Source: Rhynchonema sp. JSB1_4 (taxonomy: Eukaryota > Nematoda > Chromadorea > Monhysterida > Xyalidae). From it: a stretch of 64,000 nt of DNA. The DNA is taken from positions 62,001 to 126,000 of the forward strand of contig JASAMV010001434.1 in assembly GCA_030248065.1 (NCBI GenBank), in the 5' to 3' direction. Position numbers and translations under genes: made by a program. Below are positions 1-10,252 of the stretch, piece after piece. The notes under the pieces are model-generated. The model made no database searches. It was not told the DNA's origin and saw only the letters and a list, made by a program, of their open reading frames with translations. Numbering within the stretch: the stretch's first letter is position 1; each line of letters begins with the position of its first letter.

Positions 1-579
1 TAATAAAATTATAACGTCATTTTTGGTCTGGCCCGGCCCCCACACAAAGAGGTCACCTGATACCTGCAAGGTCACTTAAAAGTTCTTACAATCTAAATTT
101 TCAAATAAATCTCTGCGATGCCGGTTCACACGAGTCGCAGCAAGACCAAATTTGTTTGTACAGTGCTGTTCATACTGGCGTCGAAAAATGCAAATTATAA
201 TTACATTCAGGCCTAGGCCACCATCGCTGTATTGACCTGTTGTATCACATGTGATTCCATCATTGCTTGGCTGGTAAGCCGTCAACTCTTCCGATATTTT
301 GATGGAAACCGTTAGAAATTAAAAGTGTCCTGAACGCTCCAATATTTAGCTTTTAGAGGTGTTGGTAACAAAGGCCAAACAAAAAGAACTATCACCTGCC
401 ACGGCTGAGGGAAAAAATGTTTATGTGATGAATGCAACTTGTTGCGTTTTTTTTAAGCGAGCTTGACTGTGTCATTTCAGAGCGAATGGCCCGAGGTGGA
501 AAGCCGGCAAAATCAAGTCTGAATCCGGACCCCAAGTTCAGTTTAAAACTGATCAGCCCTACAAACGCCTAAAGTAAAA

Positions 580-754
580 CTACGACAACACGAGCCCGAT
601 TTCGGAGCTGGCAAAATGGTGAAACATTCATGACGTGGCTGATGATTTGGGAAACGTTACACGTTGTGGCATACAACGTGGAGCACGATGATTTGCTCTT
701 TCTTTGCGTTTTGCAAGTTCACCACCTCCGAAATCGGGCTCGTGTAGGCGTAGT
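580..754. mobile_element. Short MITE with ACACGAGCCCGATTTCGG inverted termini
   Basis: The left end reads ACACGAGCCCGATTTCGGAG. The right end is its near-perfect reverse complement followed by GGCGTAG. The internal part (GTGAAACATTCAT, then GGCATACAACGTG) is shared with the copy at 33847-33995. No coding capacity. The superfamily is unknown. Confidence 0.7.
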
Positions 755-1334
755 TTGCCTATACATGCCAACGTATTGCAATGAATTGATCGCTCTTGAC
801 GACATATGTAATTGCGAAAGCTGAAGAGATAAACCAGTTTGGGCCAATTACGGGTATCGCACTGAAGAACCGCAAGTTAGAGCGAAGCCATCATGCGAAC
901 TTTGCGTTTGTTGCTAAACCATAGAGTTTATGAATTGTTCCATGCCTTCGGCTGTTTCAGCAAAAACGGGAGCTCCGGAGCGATGCGGTAGTCGTCAAGA
1001 CATTATCAGATTCTGCACAGAGTTCGATCTGAAAGATTGCGCACAGCTTCAGCTGCTGATCTCACACGCTGTAGGTGTTTGATTACTTAACTTGTAAACA
1101 AACTATCTAAAATCAGTTGCTGTCGACACCATGTGAAAATAAGGTAAAACCTTACCATAACAGCTCGAAGACAAAACACAACCAAGCAGTTCCAAGAAAC
1201 CCAAGGCAGTTGAGGAGAAACGAAAGGTATGCGTGACGCAGAGCGTCACACTGGTTCACTCTCAGTTGTATACTGTAGAATTGCTCGATTTGATACGAAA
1301 CCAAAAAACCATTGCCACATAACGTAGCATAACG

Positions 1335-1665
1335 TATAGTCCATCCACCAGCTCATGGCACTTTGTGTTGCTGCTGGCCGACTTGTTCCCTTCCTCCACG
1401 TTCTAATGAAAGAGAAATTGAGTTTCCGAAAAAAATTATTTTTGCTCCTAAATTGCTGTCTTTATGAAATCGACGTGTTGTATGGATTTTAATTTAATTT
1501 AATTTTAAATTTGATCGAATTCAATCGTTTTCGACGCATTTTATTATTCTTTTTAGTTTTTTGCAAAATCGCTCACACTCAATTTCTCTTTCATTGGAAC
1601 GTGGAGGAAGGGACCAAACCAGCCAGCAGCAACACAAAGTGCCATGAGCTGGTGGACGGACTATA
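1335..1665. mobile_element. 331-bp MITE, TATAGTCC terminal inverted repeat family, copy 1
   Basis: It starts TATAGTCCATCCACCAGCTC and ends with the reverse complement GAGCTGGTGGACGGACTATA. The inverted arms run about 80 bp (CTCATGGCACTTTG, then GTTGCTGCTGGC) around an AT-rich centre with TTTAATTTAATTTAA. It is almost identical in sequence and length to the copy at 46212-46542. The TA at the termini fits a Tc1/mariner-like non-autonomous element, but no transposase is present. Confidence 0.85.
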
Positions 1666-3962
1666 CAAAGTGGGTCATCCCGCTGTCTCTGACTGTCGCT
1701 GCGTCACTGATACACCACAACATGCTTTTTATTTCGTTCCTATAATTATTTACTTGTGCAGACTGTTGAATTCGAAATGAATTGGTTTCTAGGCAGATAG
1801 AAATTGAGCATTTGCATGGAACCAACAGATTGACAATGCTCAGGAGGACCTCAGCGTGCAAATACCGAAACGTCAACTCAAATTCAGCAAGGCCAAAGAA
1901 GAAGGTCAAAACGTTCAGTGACAAATCGCGGCAGCACGAAAGTTAGCATCACCGATACGTCTTATACAAAACATAGCCGGTGTCAAGCTTAGGATCTGCA
2001 AGTTATCACTGATGTGATCCACATTGCCCGTAAACCGAGACCACAAAGCGCCATTTGTACCACACATGCAACATGCGTTCAACACCACATCATAGTAGAA
2101 AACAACTGATATCATCAGATCACACAACAGTGCGTGTATCACTGGCTAACACTATCTGTGTGTCATTTTTTGCGCATGTTATGCAAAACCAATCAACCAA
2201 GTTTACGATCCCATGTCATGCTGACTGTTCGCGTCGAGTCTTCATTGTGAACCTCAGTTCAGGCCGCGATCAGAGTCAAAGTGTCAAGAATTCGTGGGCT
2301 GGCCATCGCGCGAACCGACCAACTATTCGTCAAACCTGGTGCAACGGTCGAATTACAAATCAAACGTTCGGTTTGTATACAGAAATCCAGTCCATCATAC
2401 CTACAAGCCAGTGACAAACATAATTTTTCTTCTCCATCCAGCCTGATGGTAGACGTGCCTCTGACGGAGTGCTGAAAATTTACGGTGCAGCTGCTTCGTC
2501 CACTGACAAAACTGCGAGATTTCATGTATGGTTGATTCACGGGGTTCCTAAAGTTCATAGCCGTGACGAAAACAAATGACTTTTTGTCCATTCAGGATAC
2601 GTTCATCAGAACGCCAGGAACAGAGTGGAGTTCCGTCAAATTGATCGTGGAGGACGAATACTTGAAGAAAATGACAAGCCGTGACACATGACCGATGTCT
2701 ATCATTTGTAAACATGAAACACAAATTTGGATTCGACTGGGCCTCATCTATTGTAAGAAAAACTGACCCAACTTTATCGTAAGGAAGAGTGATCACACAA
2801 AGAGAAATTTTCCGACTATTTGCCAATTGATTTCCTTTACATTTCCTTAAAAACAAATTTTGAGAAGGTTCGGAACTGTTTGAGTTAAGAACGCTGGTGC
2901 CCGCCAGCGCACCTGATTCGGGTCTATCAGCTTTATCCGGGTTATTTGTAATGAGTCTTCCCCTCAGCGCGAGAGTCGGGTTTATCAGCTTCATCCGTTT
3001 TATTTGTAATGTGTCTTTTGGCATGCAGTGTCGTCGATTTTATCTTGGTGAAATGTATAACCAATTTTTGCCACTTGATCGTTCCGTGGCTGTCCAACAT
3101 TGAAGGGGGCCTTTCGCATTTCAAACCCCCTTCAAACCTCGCATGTGTTTAGACAGTGGTCAAGGCGTCATAAAAGTTAAACACACCGGAAGTCTACAGC
3201 ATGCGGCCAGGAGATGCCCTTCAAGAGGAACATCCGGGAACAAAATCAAATGCGGCCCAGCCCAATTTCCATAAAATACCTCCGCATTTAGGCAACTCGC
3301 CTGATGACCAGGGCGGTCAAGGCGCAGAATGTTTCGCACGACATTTGCCCCTGCCTCACTGGTCACTATAGAATTTCGCTTTTCTTTTCATTTCGAATTG
3401 CAACGAATTGTTCGGCATTGGCGGCGTTCTTTCAGAAGCCCCAACCTGTTGTAGTGTCCAGAAATGTGGGGCGGCAACCTACCTACTGCACCGGCCGAGC
3501 TAGGGGGAGGAGAGTGGCCCTAAAAGCCCCGGGCCCCAGGGCCCCAACTAGGCCTGGGCACAATACCACTTTTGACACCCAATACCAATACCCAATACCA
3601 ATACCGGCCCTGTACCAATACCCAATACCCAATACCAATACCAGATTGGTGACCCAATACCAATACCCAATACCAATACCGGGTGAGACCCAATACCAAT
3701 ACCAATACCCAATACCAGATCAATACTACTGAAGTGCCTGGTATTGGGTTTGGTATTGGGTTAGTATTGGTATTGAGTATTGGGTATTGGGTTGGTATTG
3801 GTATTGGGTATTGGGTATTGGTCTTAGTATTGGTTTGGTATTGGGTTTTTGGTCTGGTATTGGGTTGGTATTGGGTTTGGTATTGGTTTCGTATTGGGTT
3901 TTGAGTCAGGTATTGGGTTTGGTATTGGTTTGGTATTGGGTTTTTCTGTATTAGTATTGGGT

Positions 3963-4812
3963 GGGTGGGGTCGAAAACCCCGAAAAAAAAACCCCGAAAA
4001 AAAAACGCCGAAAAAAAAACCCCGAAAAATAAAAACCCCGAAAATAAAACCCCGAAAACGAAAAACCCCGAAAAAAAAACCCCGAAAACGAAAAACCCCG
4101 AAAAACATAAAATGTGTGGAAAACAATTCTTTTGGTTAGAGAAGGGTATTCATGTCGTTCGTGCACCAAAAAATGGGCACTGGTACAGTTCGGGCACAAG
4201 TTAGGTACTTCTCCTTTGTTCATGTCTTCCTGGCTGGCAGCCTAAGCCTAAGCCTAACCCTGAATGAAGGCCTATTCCGTTAAACTTTTGTGGATGTTGT
4301 CTTCATGTGGCCAGGTCTTCCTGGCTGGCAGCCTAAGCCTAAGCCTAACCCTGAAGGAAAGCCTGAGCAGTTAGGTTTTTGTGGAAGTTTTCTTCAAATG
4401 GACAGGTCTTCCTGGCTGGCAGCCTAAGCCTAAGCCTAACCCTGAAAGAAAGCCTGTGCAGCTGTACATTTGTGGATGTTTCCTTCATATGGACATGTCT
4501 TCCTGGCTGGTAGCCTAAGCCTAAGCCTATGAACAAGCCTAAGCCCAAGTCTAGGTTCAAGTCTGATCCGAAGCCAATTTATCAAGTGTAGGGGTGATGT
4601 TTCACTCGTGGGTCACGAGCGACATGAATACCCACCTCTAACAAGATTTTTTTTTCATCCCAGACATTATTTATTTTTCGGGCTTTTTTCGGGGTTTTTC
4701 GTTTTCGGGGTTTTATTTTCGGGGTTTTTCATTTTCGGGGTTTTTTTTTCGGGGTTTTCCGTTTCGGGGTTTTTTTTTCGGGGTTTTTTTTTCGGGGTTT
4801 TCGACGGCCACC
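3963..4812. mobile_element. Nested 850-bp element with inverted CCCCGAAAA-repeat arms
   Basis: The ends are GGGTGGGGTCGAAAACC and, reversed, GGTGGCCGTCGAAAACC. The flanking duplication TATTGGGT occurs at 3955-3962 and 4813-4820, although the host is itself repetitive so this is weaker proof than usual. Arms of (CCCCGAAAA)n face each other (about 3969-4105 and 4671-4805). The centre holds a 91-bp tandem repeat (4226-4543) with TTAGGC-like units. The open frames across the arms (repeating FRGFFF-type peptides) are repeat artefacts. Confidence 0.75.
4226..4543. repeat. 91-bp tandem repeat carrying TTAGGC-like telomeric units (about 3.5 copies)
   Basis: CTTCCTGGCTGG recurs at 4226, 4317, 4408 and 4499, a constant period of 91 bp. 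Each unit continues with GCCTAAGCCTAAGCCTAA, i.e. TTAGGC on the other strand, followed by a diverged 50-bp part. It lies inside the nested element 3963-4812. Related TTAGGC-like runs occur near 14845-14940 and 46700-46800. Confidence 0.85.
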
Positions 4813-5017
4813 TATTGGGTATTGGCTTTGACCCAATACCTGGACAAACCCAATACCAATACCCAATACCAATACCAGGCCATCTTCAATACCAATACCC
4901 AATACCCAATACCAGAATTAGACCCAATACCAATACCAAACACTGGTATTGGTATTGGTATTGGGTGGTATTGGTATTGGATATTGGGTATTGTGCCCAC
5001 CCATAGCCCCAACCCTA

Positions 5018-5454
5018 AAAGCCCCAAAATCACAGGCCCCGTCCCTAAAAGCCCCAGGGTCTGGGGCCCCGGCCCTAAAGGCCCCGGCGTGAAAGCCCCA
5101 AGTGCTTTCGTCGATACCCTAAAAGCCCCGGGGTCCTGCGTTTGGACCCTAAAAGCCCCAGGCCCCGTGGTCGGGACCCTAAAAGCCCCGGGCCCCAGGC
5201 CCCGTGCTCGGGACCCTAAAAGCCCCGAGCCCCAGGCCCCGTGGTCGGGACCCTAAAAGCCCCGGGCCCCAGGCCCCGTGGTCGGGACTCTAAAAGCCCC
5301 GGGCCCCGTGGTCGGAACCCTAAAAGCCCCGGGCCCCAGGCCCCGTGGTCGGGACCCTAAAAGCCCCGGGCCCCAAGCCCCGTGATCGGGACCCTAAAAG
5401 CCCCGGGCCCCAGGCCCCGTGGTCGGGACCCTAAAAGCCCCGGGCCCCGTGGTC
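5018..5454. repeat. GC-rich minisatellite, about 37-bp unit
   Basis: Roughly a dozen units of the type GGGACCCTAAAAGCCCC followed by GGGCCCCAGGCCCCGTGGTC are arrayed in tandem. Some units are shortened and lack the second half. A single leading unit (CCCTAAAAGCCCCGGGCCCC) is at about 3518-3540. The 3549-5005 element therefore appears to have inserted into the left part of this array. Confidence 0.85.
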
Positions 5455-5656
5455 TGAAATGAGATTGCAGAAATGAGATGTACTTTCTCCACTAGAACTG
5501 TAACATCAATTAACCTATCAAAAAGATCAAATCGACAAATCGAGCTGTTTTTCATTTCACATTCTCTTTCTTTTGTTGGGTTCAACTTTTTTTAGTTTTA
5601 TTGAGCAGGAGGATGATGTATGCAGTATGTACTTACCTATGACCTACACTGCCGTC

Positions 5657-6045
5657 CAGTGTAGTTCCTGGGGGGGAGGGGGGGTCCCCCCCTAAGGTAC
5701 ACTAACCGCCGCGACCAAGGTACACTAGTACACTAACCGCCGCGCCAGGTACACTAACCGCCTCAATTTTTGCCTAAAATCGGCATTTTTAGGCCTGAAA
5801 TGGGCATTTTTAGGCCTAAAATGGGTGATTTTTAGGTCGATGTTGTCAAAAGTCGCCAAAATACCCTTTTTATGAAGAATTTTTTCCAAAAAGGGGCAAA
5901 AATCGGTCAAATTTTCTACCTCAAAAAGTGACTTTTTACCGAATTTGGGTCTTCCCCCCCTTCCCCCCCAGGGAGGTACACTAACCGCCGCACGGAAAAA
6001 AGGGGTAGGTACACTAACCGCCGCGCCGGACCAGGAACTACACTG
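5657..6045. mobile_element. hAT-like MITE, CAGTGTAGTTCCTGG family, copy 1
   Basis: It starts CAGTGTAGTTCCTGG and ends CCAGGAACTACACTG. The flanks CTGCCGTC and TTGCCGTC match at 7 of 8 positions, as expected for a hAT target duplication. The body has GGTACACTAACCGCC repeats at each end. Its core resembles TTTTAGGCCTAAAAATGGGC and a stretch near CTTTTTATGAAGAATTTTTT, both shared (in reverse) with copies 32438-32769, 43651-44053 and 47403-47774. There is no transposase ORF. Confidence 0.88.
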
Positions 6046-6053
6046 TTGCCGTC

Positions 6054-6113
6054 CCACATTTTTGGTGGTGCAGAAGGTTGCCGCCCCGCCTGGGTAGCTA
6101 CACCACTGCGTAC
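6054..6113 (-). mobile_element. Terminal fragment of the CAGTGGTGTAGCTACC hAT-like family
   Basis: Read on the minus strand this is CAGTGGTGTAGCTACCCAGG followed by GCGGGGCGGCAACC and ACCACCAAAAATGTGGGACG. It matches the left end of the complete element 29136-29473. Part of the same family (GTGGGGCGGCAACCTACCTA) is found at about 3462-3515. I could not pair the two pieces by a target duplication. Confidence 0.6.
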
Positions 6114-6163
6114 ATGTACTTGTGCACAACTATCAAGCCTTTAATACCCTAATGTATAGGGAG

Positions 6164-7075
6164 CATAGTGGTGGTTGGGGGGGTTACCCCCCTCTCAGTA
6201 CTTACCTACCACAAAACCCGAGGGGGGTTGGGGGGCGGGGGTTGAGTACTTACCTCTCACAACTCCAAATCATACCTCTCACTAGGGTTAGAGAGATGTC
6301 GGGTGTCGGCTGTCGGGTGTCGGGTGCCAAAAAAGTGTAGGTGTCGGGTGTCGGGTACCCCCAGATGTCGGGTGTGGGGTTTTTTCGGACCCGACACCCT
6401 ACAGCCGACACCCGACACTTACGGTTCAAAACATCAGTTTTGCTGAGAGAAGAATTTTGAGAGAAAATTTTCTTCGAACCGAATGTTTCCGATGACGCAG
6501 AATGTGACATTTTGGTGTTTATTTCGTGTGAAAATACTTGAATTCAGTAAGTTGAGCCAAAAAATTGCACAAATGATGCAAATAAGCAAAAATTTGCCTG
6601 TTTTTGGTCCAAAAACAGGTGTCGGGTGTCGGGTTTTTTTCAAAAACTAGATGTCGGGTGTCGGGTTTTTTTGCAACTGTCGGGTGTCGGGTGTCGGCTT
6701 TTTTTCTGAGATGTCGGGTGTCCGGTACTTCCAGATGTCGGCTGTCGGGTGTCGGGTACCCCCCCCCCCCCCGACCTCTAACCCTACCTCTCACAAGCAA
6801 TTTTATACCTTTTAAGGCAAAAATCGGTGTTTTTCGACCTTATTTTCCCAAAAATCGCGTGCTCCGCGCGCAAACCCACCCATAATACCTATTTTTAGGC
6901 GATTTTCGGCGAAAATTTTAAAAAAGTACTATTTTTACCTCAATTTTTGGCCAAAATTGTATCACAAAAACGGTGTTTTTTCGCCTTTTTGGGTTACCAA
7001 AATCATACCTCTCACGCTTCCGGTCCCAACCCCGCATCATACTTACATCCCGCACATGGGCCTGCCACTACACTG
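6164..7075. mobile_element. hAT-like MITE, GTAGTGGCAGGCC family, copy 1 (host of a nested element)
   Basis: The left end is CATAGTGGTGGTTGGGGG. The right end, read inward, is CAGTGTAGTGGCAGGCCC. The 8-bp duplication ATAGGGAG at 6156-6163 and 7076-7083 is perfect. The body has G-rich and AGTACTTACC repeats near the ends and an A/T-rich core with GCAAAAATCGGTGTTTTTCG. The related copy is 30672-31087. Element 6283-6786 is nested inside. Confidence 0.85.
6283..6786. mobile_element. Nested hAT-like MITE with TAGGGTTAGAG termini and GATGTCGGGTGTCGGG repeats
   Basis: The ends are TAGGGTTAGAG and CTCTAACCCTA. The flanking duplication CCTCTCAC (6275-6282, 6787-6794) is perfect. The arms are degenerate GTGTCGGGT repeats in opposite orientations on the two sides. 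A truncated relative sits in a UBE2O intron at 36470-36633. Confidence 0.85.
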
Positions 7076-7443
7076 ATAGGGAGTCACTCACCCGGGGCGC
7101 TCCATTGCGGGGAGGGGCTCTATTCCGTGGTGGTGTTTTGACTCGGTCCAATTTAGGTTGCCTCTACTATCGGGGGGAGTCAATTTAGGAGGTTCTATTT
7201 CGGACAGCACGATATGAAAATTTGGAAATTTGTTTTTGAAATTGTGATATGGTATGAATACGAAACTTCTGATTTTTTAGATATATGGTGGTACAAATTT
7301 TTTATTATTCATGTGAGTCTGACTCAGACTAAGAAGCTCTTCGCTCCATTTTGCACATTTAAAAAGTTTTCCGGTAGTTTTTTGTTCAATTTTTTCTTTG
7401 TTTCCTCATCAACTCTGCTGCTGGTCAATTCAAGGGGAAGACG

Positions 7444-9937
7444 ATGTGGTCGTTACTTAGTCAACGATTTTGCGGCTCTTGTGCATTGCCGCGAACAATG
7501 CTGAAGAATTCACAATTATTGCGTCAACTTGATGTCCAACGACAAAAGACACCAACTGTCATTCGAACCTTGATGCAGCAGGCGCAAACGCGCAGGGAGA
7601 AACGTTTCTTTCAACGTTTGGGATTGTTGTGCGCTGGCGCTGGCACGGTTGCCGCCTGTGCCTTTTTCTGCAGACTAGCTGTCGCAAAGGTTAGTTTCGA
7701 CGGATGTTATCTGGTCCTTTTAGCTTAAATAATTAATTGCCAATCACCGACGTTTCCGACAATCGATAATCCCGAATTGCCATCGAGACGTGTGAACTTT
7801 ATTGCGGACGTTGTTGAAAAGGTCGCTCCCGCTGTGGTGCACATCAAACTGACACAAAGGTTACTGTTCTTAATACATAATATATATCATGCCCTGCTTT
7901 TTAAACGATAAACGGTGAAAAGCGCAAATTACTGCAGATTTCGTGTGCCGTTTGTCGGACAGGTCGAATCGCAAGGCGGCGGTTCCGGCGTTATTATTGA
8001 ATCGGATGGATTGGTGATCACAAACTCTCATGTTGTCATGGGACACGAATTGCTGCGCGAACATGCCGCGTCGAATAAAGTCGAGGTTGCTCGTTTGGGA
8101 ATATATTTATGTGCAACATTTATTTGACTAAATCATTCAGGTCAAACTCCACGATGGTCGAACATTTCTGGGCCGAGTTATTGGCGTTGATGATGCCGCC
8201 GATCTTGCGGCCGTGCAGTTGGAAAATGTGGTCGGTGAAAGAAAAATTCTTTTTTGAACAGTAGTCATACGTGCGCGTTAATTAGGGGCATGTTAATTCA
8301 CGTGGTGACCAAGGCGCAACGCCGTTCCACATCGAGATCGAATCTCAAAGTAATCAAAATGTGCAACAAAGGCACAACAGTTTACTGATTCAGTCGGGTC
8401 TTCCCACAATCGAGCTAGCCGATTCGTCGCAACTTCGGCCGGGCGAATTCTGTATCGCGATCGGCAGCCCCCTGCTGCTGAGTCAAACGGTCACGATGGG
8501 CATTATATCGAACACAAAACGCAAATTGAGGGAATTGGGCCTCAATGACGACTTCGAGTACATTCAGACCGATGCAGCCATCAATGTGGGCAATAGCGGC
8601 GGACCGCTGGTCGATGTGGTCGGTTGAACGTCAAAATCTTTCTTTTTCACCGATATCAAACTTGGTGAGCGATCCCGATCGCATGTTGTCTAGGGTCCTC
8701 CAGCATTGACCGTATTTCAAGGTTCACTCATGCCATTTGTTTCAAGCCAAAGTAGCTTAAAAGTTGTTCCCACACAGCTGTCACGCTGCTCAAAATCACT
8801 GACAATATTAGTCATCAGCAATACTCTCTTATTGATCCAGCTAAAAAAACAACAGAAAACAAGCCCACCACGAACTTTTGGCTGTGATTGCACAGGACGG
8901 CCGCGTGATCGGCATTAATCGCATGAAAGTGTCGATGCACGGCGCCGAGGGTGTCAGTTTCGCCATTCCGTCGAATCGGGTGCGCAAATTTCTTGATTCC
9001 GCTCGTGCTGTCCGAACTAAAAACTGGATCGGTTTGTCCATTATTATTATTTTTGTTTACTTTTAGCCAAAACAATCAGTTACCTTTTGTTTCAGGTGAT
9101 CGGGCTCGTACTTTATTCTCCACTGCGTCGAAGCCTCCAGTGTCAAGTGCCGATATTGATGCAAAAGTGCCTATTCGCTTGGGTTTGTCTGAATGTCTTT
9201 CATCTTTGTCTGTTGCACATCGCCCTGGTAGTTTTAGGGGAATTGACTAGAACTTCACTCTCTATTCCCAGGTATTTCCTTCTTCGATCTCAACGACCCC
9301 CAGGCCGATTACTGGCGTTCGCTGCATCCTGAGACATCAGCGCACGTGCAGCAGGGTGTGGTGGTGCATTCGGTCACTGTGCATTCGCTCGCACATCAGT
9401 CAGTTGGATTTTCATGCATTTTTTCAATGGTCATTGATGATAATTAATTTTTGTCGTTTGACAACCGAAACACACAAAATGTTATGTGTATTGAACCTGT
9501 TCATAAATTTTTTACAGAGCCGGTATCCGTCCGGGTGACGTCATCACGCACATCAACTCGAAACCGATTGTAAATGGGGATGAAGTTGCCGCTGAGCTCA
9601 GTGCGTTCGCCTGTTTTTTGTATTGTTATCCCCACAGTCAAACGTCTACATAGTGAACGGAACGGGATCCGACCCGACTATTTTGTTCACTGTGAAGAAT
9701 GTTCTCCATGCAGAGCACTACTGCTTGATGGGAGCATTGTATCGAGTTTGGGAATAATTATTTGTTCACAATGCAGAGGGATTCACCATCTAGAGGTTCA
9801 CTATATGGAGGTTTCACTGTATTTCAAACCCTATTCACAAAAGTCGTTCGACGATTTCAGAATCCAGCCCGACAGAGATCGAACTTCGTCTTCAACGTGG
9901 AAATACGAAAATGCGCACCAAGGTTACAGTGAAGTGA
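7444..9937 (+). CDS. HTRA2: HtrA2/Omi-type mitochondrial serine protease
   Basis: ATP-independent serine protease of the HtrA family, expected in the mitochondrial intermembrane space for protein quality control. Exons by splice sites: 7444-7689, about 7788-7859, 7938-8085, 8141-8230, 8394-8618, 8896-9031, 9096-9182, 9272-9398, 9518-9600, 9876-9937; about 424 aa (human 458). Exon 1 gives an Arg-rich presequence and a hydrophobic segment ([17 protein letters not shown], about residues 57-78), as in HTRA2. Then comes [17 protein letters not shown]. Catalytic His is in TNSHVV, Asp in DDAADLAAV and Ser in GNSGGPL, all present. The C-terminal PDZ domain has [17 protein letters not shown] and ends [20 protein letters not shown]. 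All introns from exon 2 on are in phase. The exon 1/exon 2 junction is the exception: the only visible acceptor before CGTGTGAAC is one base out of frame. Start chosen as the first ATG giving the targeting and membrane segment. Confidence 0.92.
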
Positions 9938-10252
9938 AATAAGTGTCAAATGTGATGTTTCACTACATGCATTTCCTAAATGCTAATTTTTGATCGAAAC
10001 TTACTTCTCAGTGCCATCCGCATGCCACGCTGCTCACAAATCCAAGGGCTGTATTATCTTTTACTAATTTATTTATTCCAAGATAAAGCTTTGTTTTTCT
10101 AGATGTGATAAAATCATTACAGGTGCATAAAATGCGACGAGTTGAATTCTCAGACGAGTGTTGCTGTACATCGTATATCACAGATTATCAGGCTAAATTG
10201 AGGGTAATGATACAGTTGCAACTTATTCTGTGAGCTACATCGGACTACAGTT
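9938..10252. other. Convergent spacer between HTRA2 and ANKFN1 stops
   Basis: About 315 bp shared by the two 3' ends. It starts TAAGTGTCAAA then TGTGATGTTTCAC (one copy of the dispersed motif, 9954-9961). I see no further gene. The UTRs of the two genes must overlap or nearly meet here. Confidence 0.6.

Larger units (their letters stand above)
1..3450. other. Left-end stretch without a recognisable gene
   Basis: I see no exon chain or protein family here. The longest open frames (for example 2548-3024 on the minus strand, 158 codons) lack splice-site support, domain motifs and any family resemblance that I know. Two small inverted-repeat elements lie inside (580-754 and 1335-1665) and are listed separately. 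The rest looks like ordinary intergenic sequence. A terminal exon of a gene lying to the left cannot be excluded. Confidence 0.6.
3549..5005. mobile_element. hAT-like MITE with (GGTATTGG)n arms, copy 1 (host of a nested element)
   Basis: The termini are TAGGCCTGGGCACAATACC on the left and, read inward from the right, TATGGGTGGGCACAATACC. The 8-bp target duplication GCCCCAAC at 3541-3548 and 5006-5013 is perfect. The TAGG-CTGGGC-AATAC end is the kind of terminus seen in hAT MITEs. The body is degenerate GGTATTGG/CCAATACC repeat. A second element (3963-4812) has inserted into it with its own target duplication. The other copy is 30473-31400. Confidence 0.85.

Noticed and set aside
4226..4543. 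True telomere or chromosome end
   Set aside because: TTAGGC units are few, interrupted, part of a 91-bp tandem unit, and lie inside a nested transposon with genes on its right side.
3824..5006. Long low-complexity ORFs (FRGFFFGVF-type and NTQYQYQ-type peptides)
   Set aside because: They are translations of the CCCCGAAAA and GGTATTGG tandem repeats and change frame freely.
3549..5454. CRISPR-like array
   Set aside because: The repeats have no unique spacers of constant length and sit in an animal genome; they are minisatellites and transposon arms.
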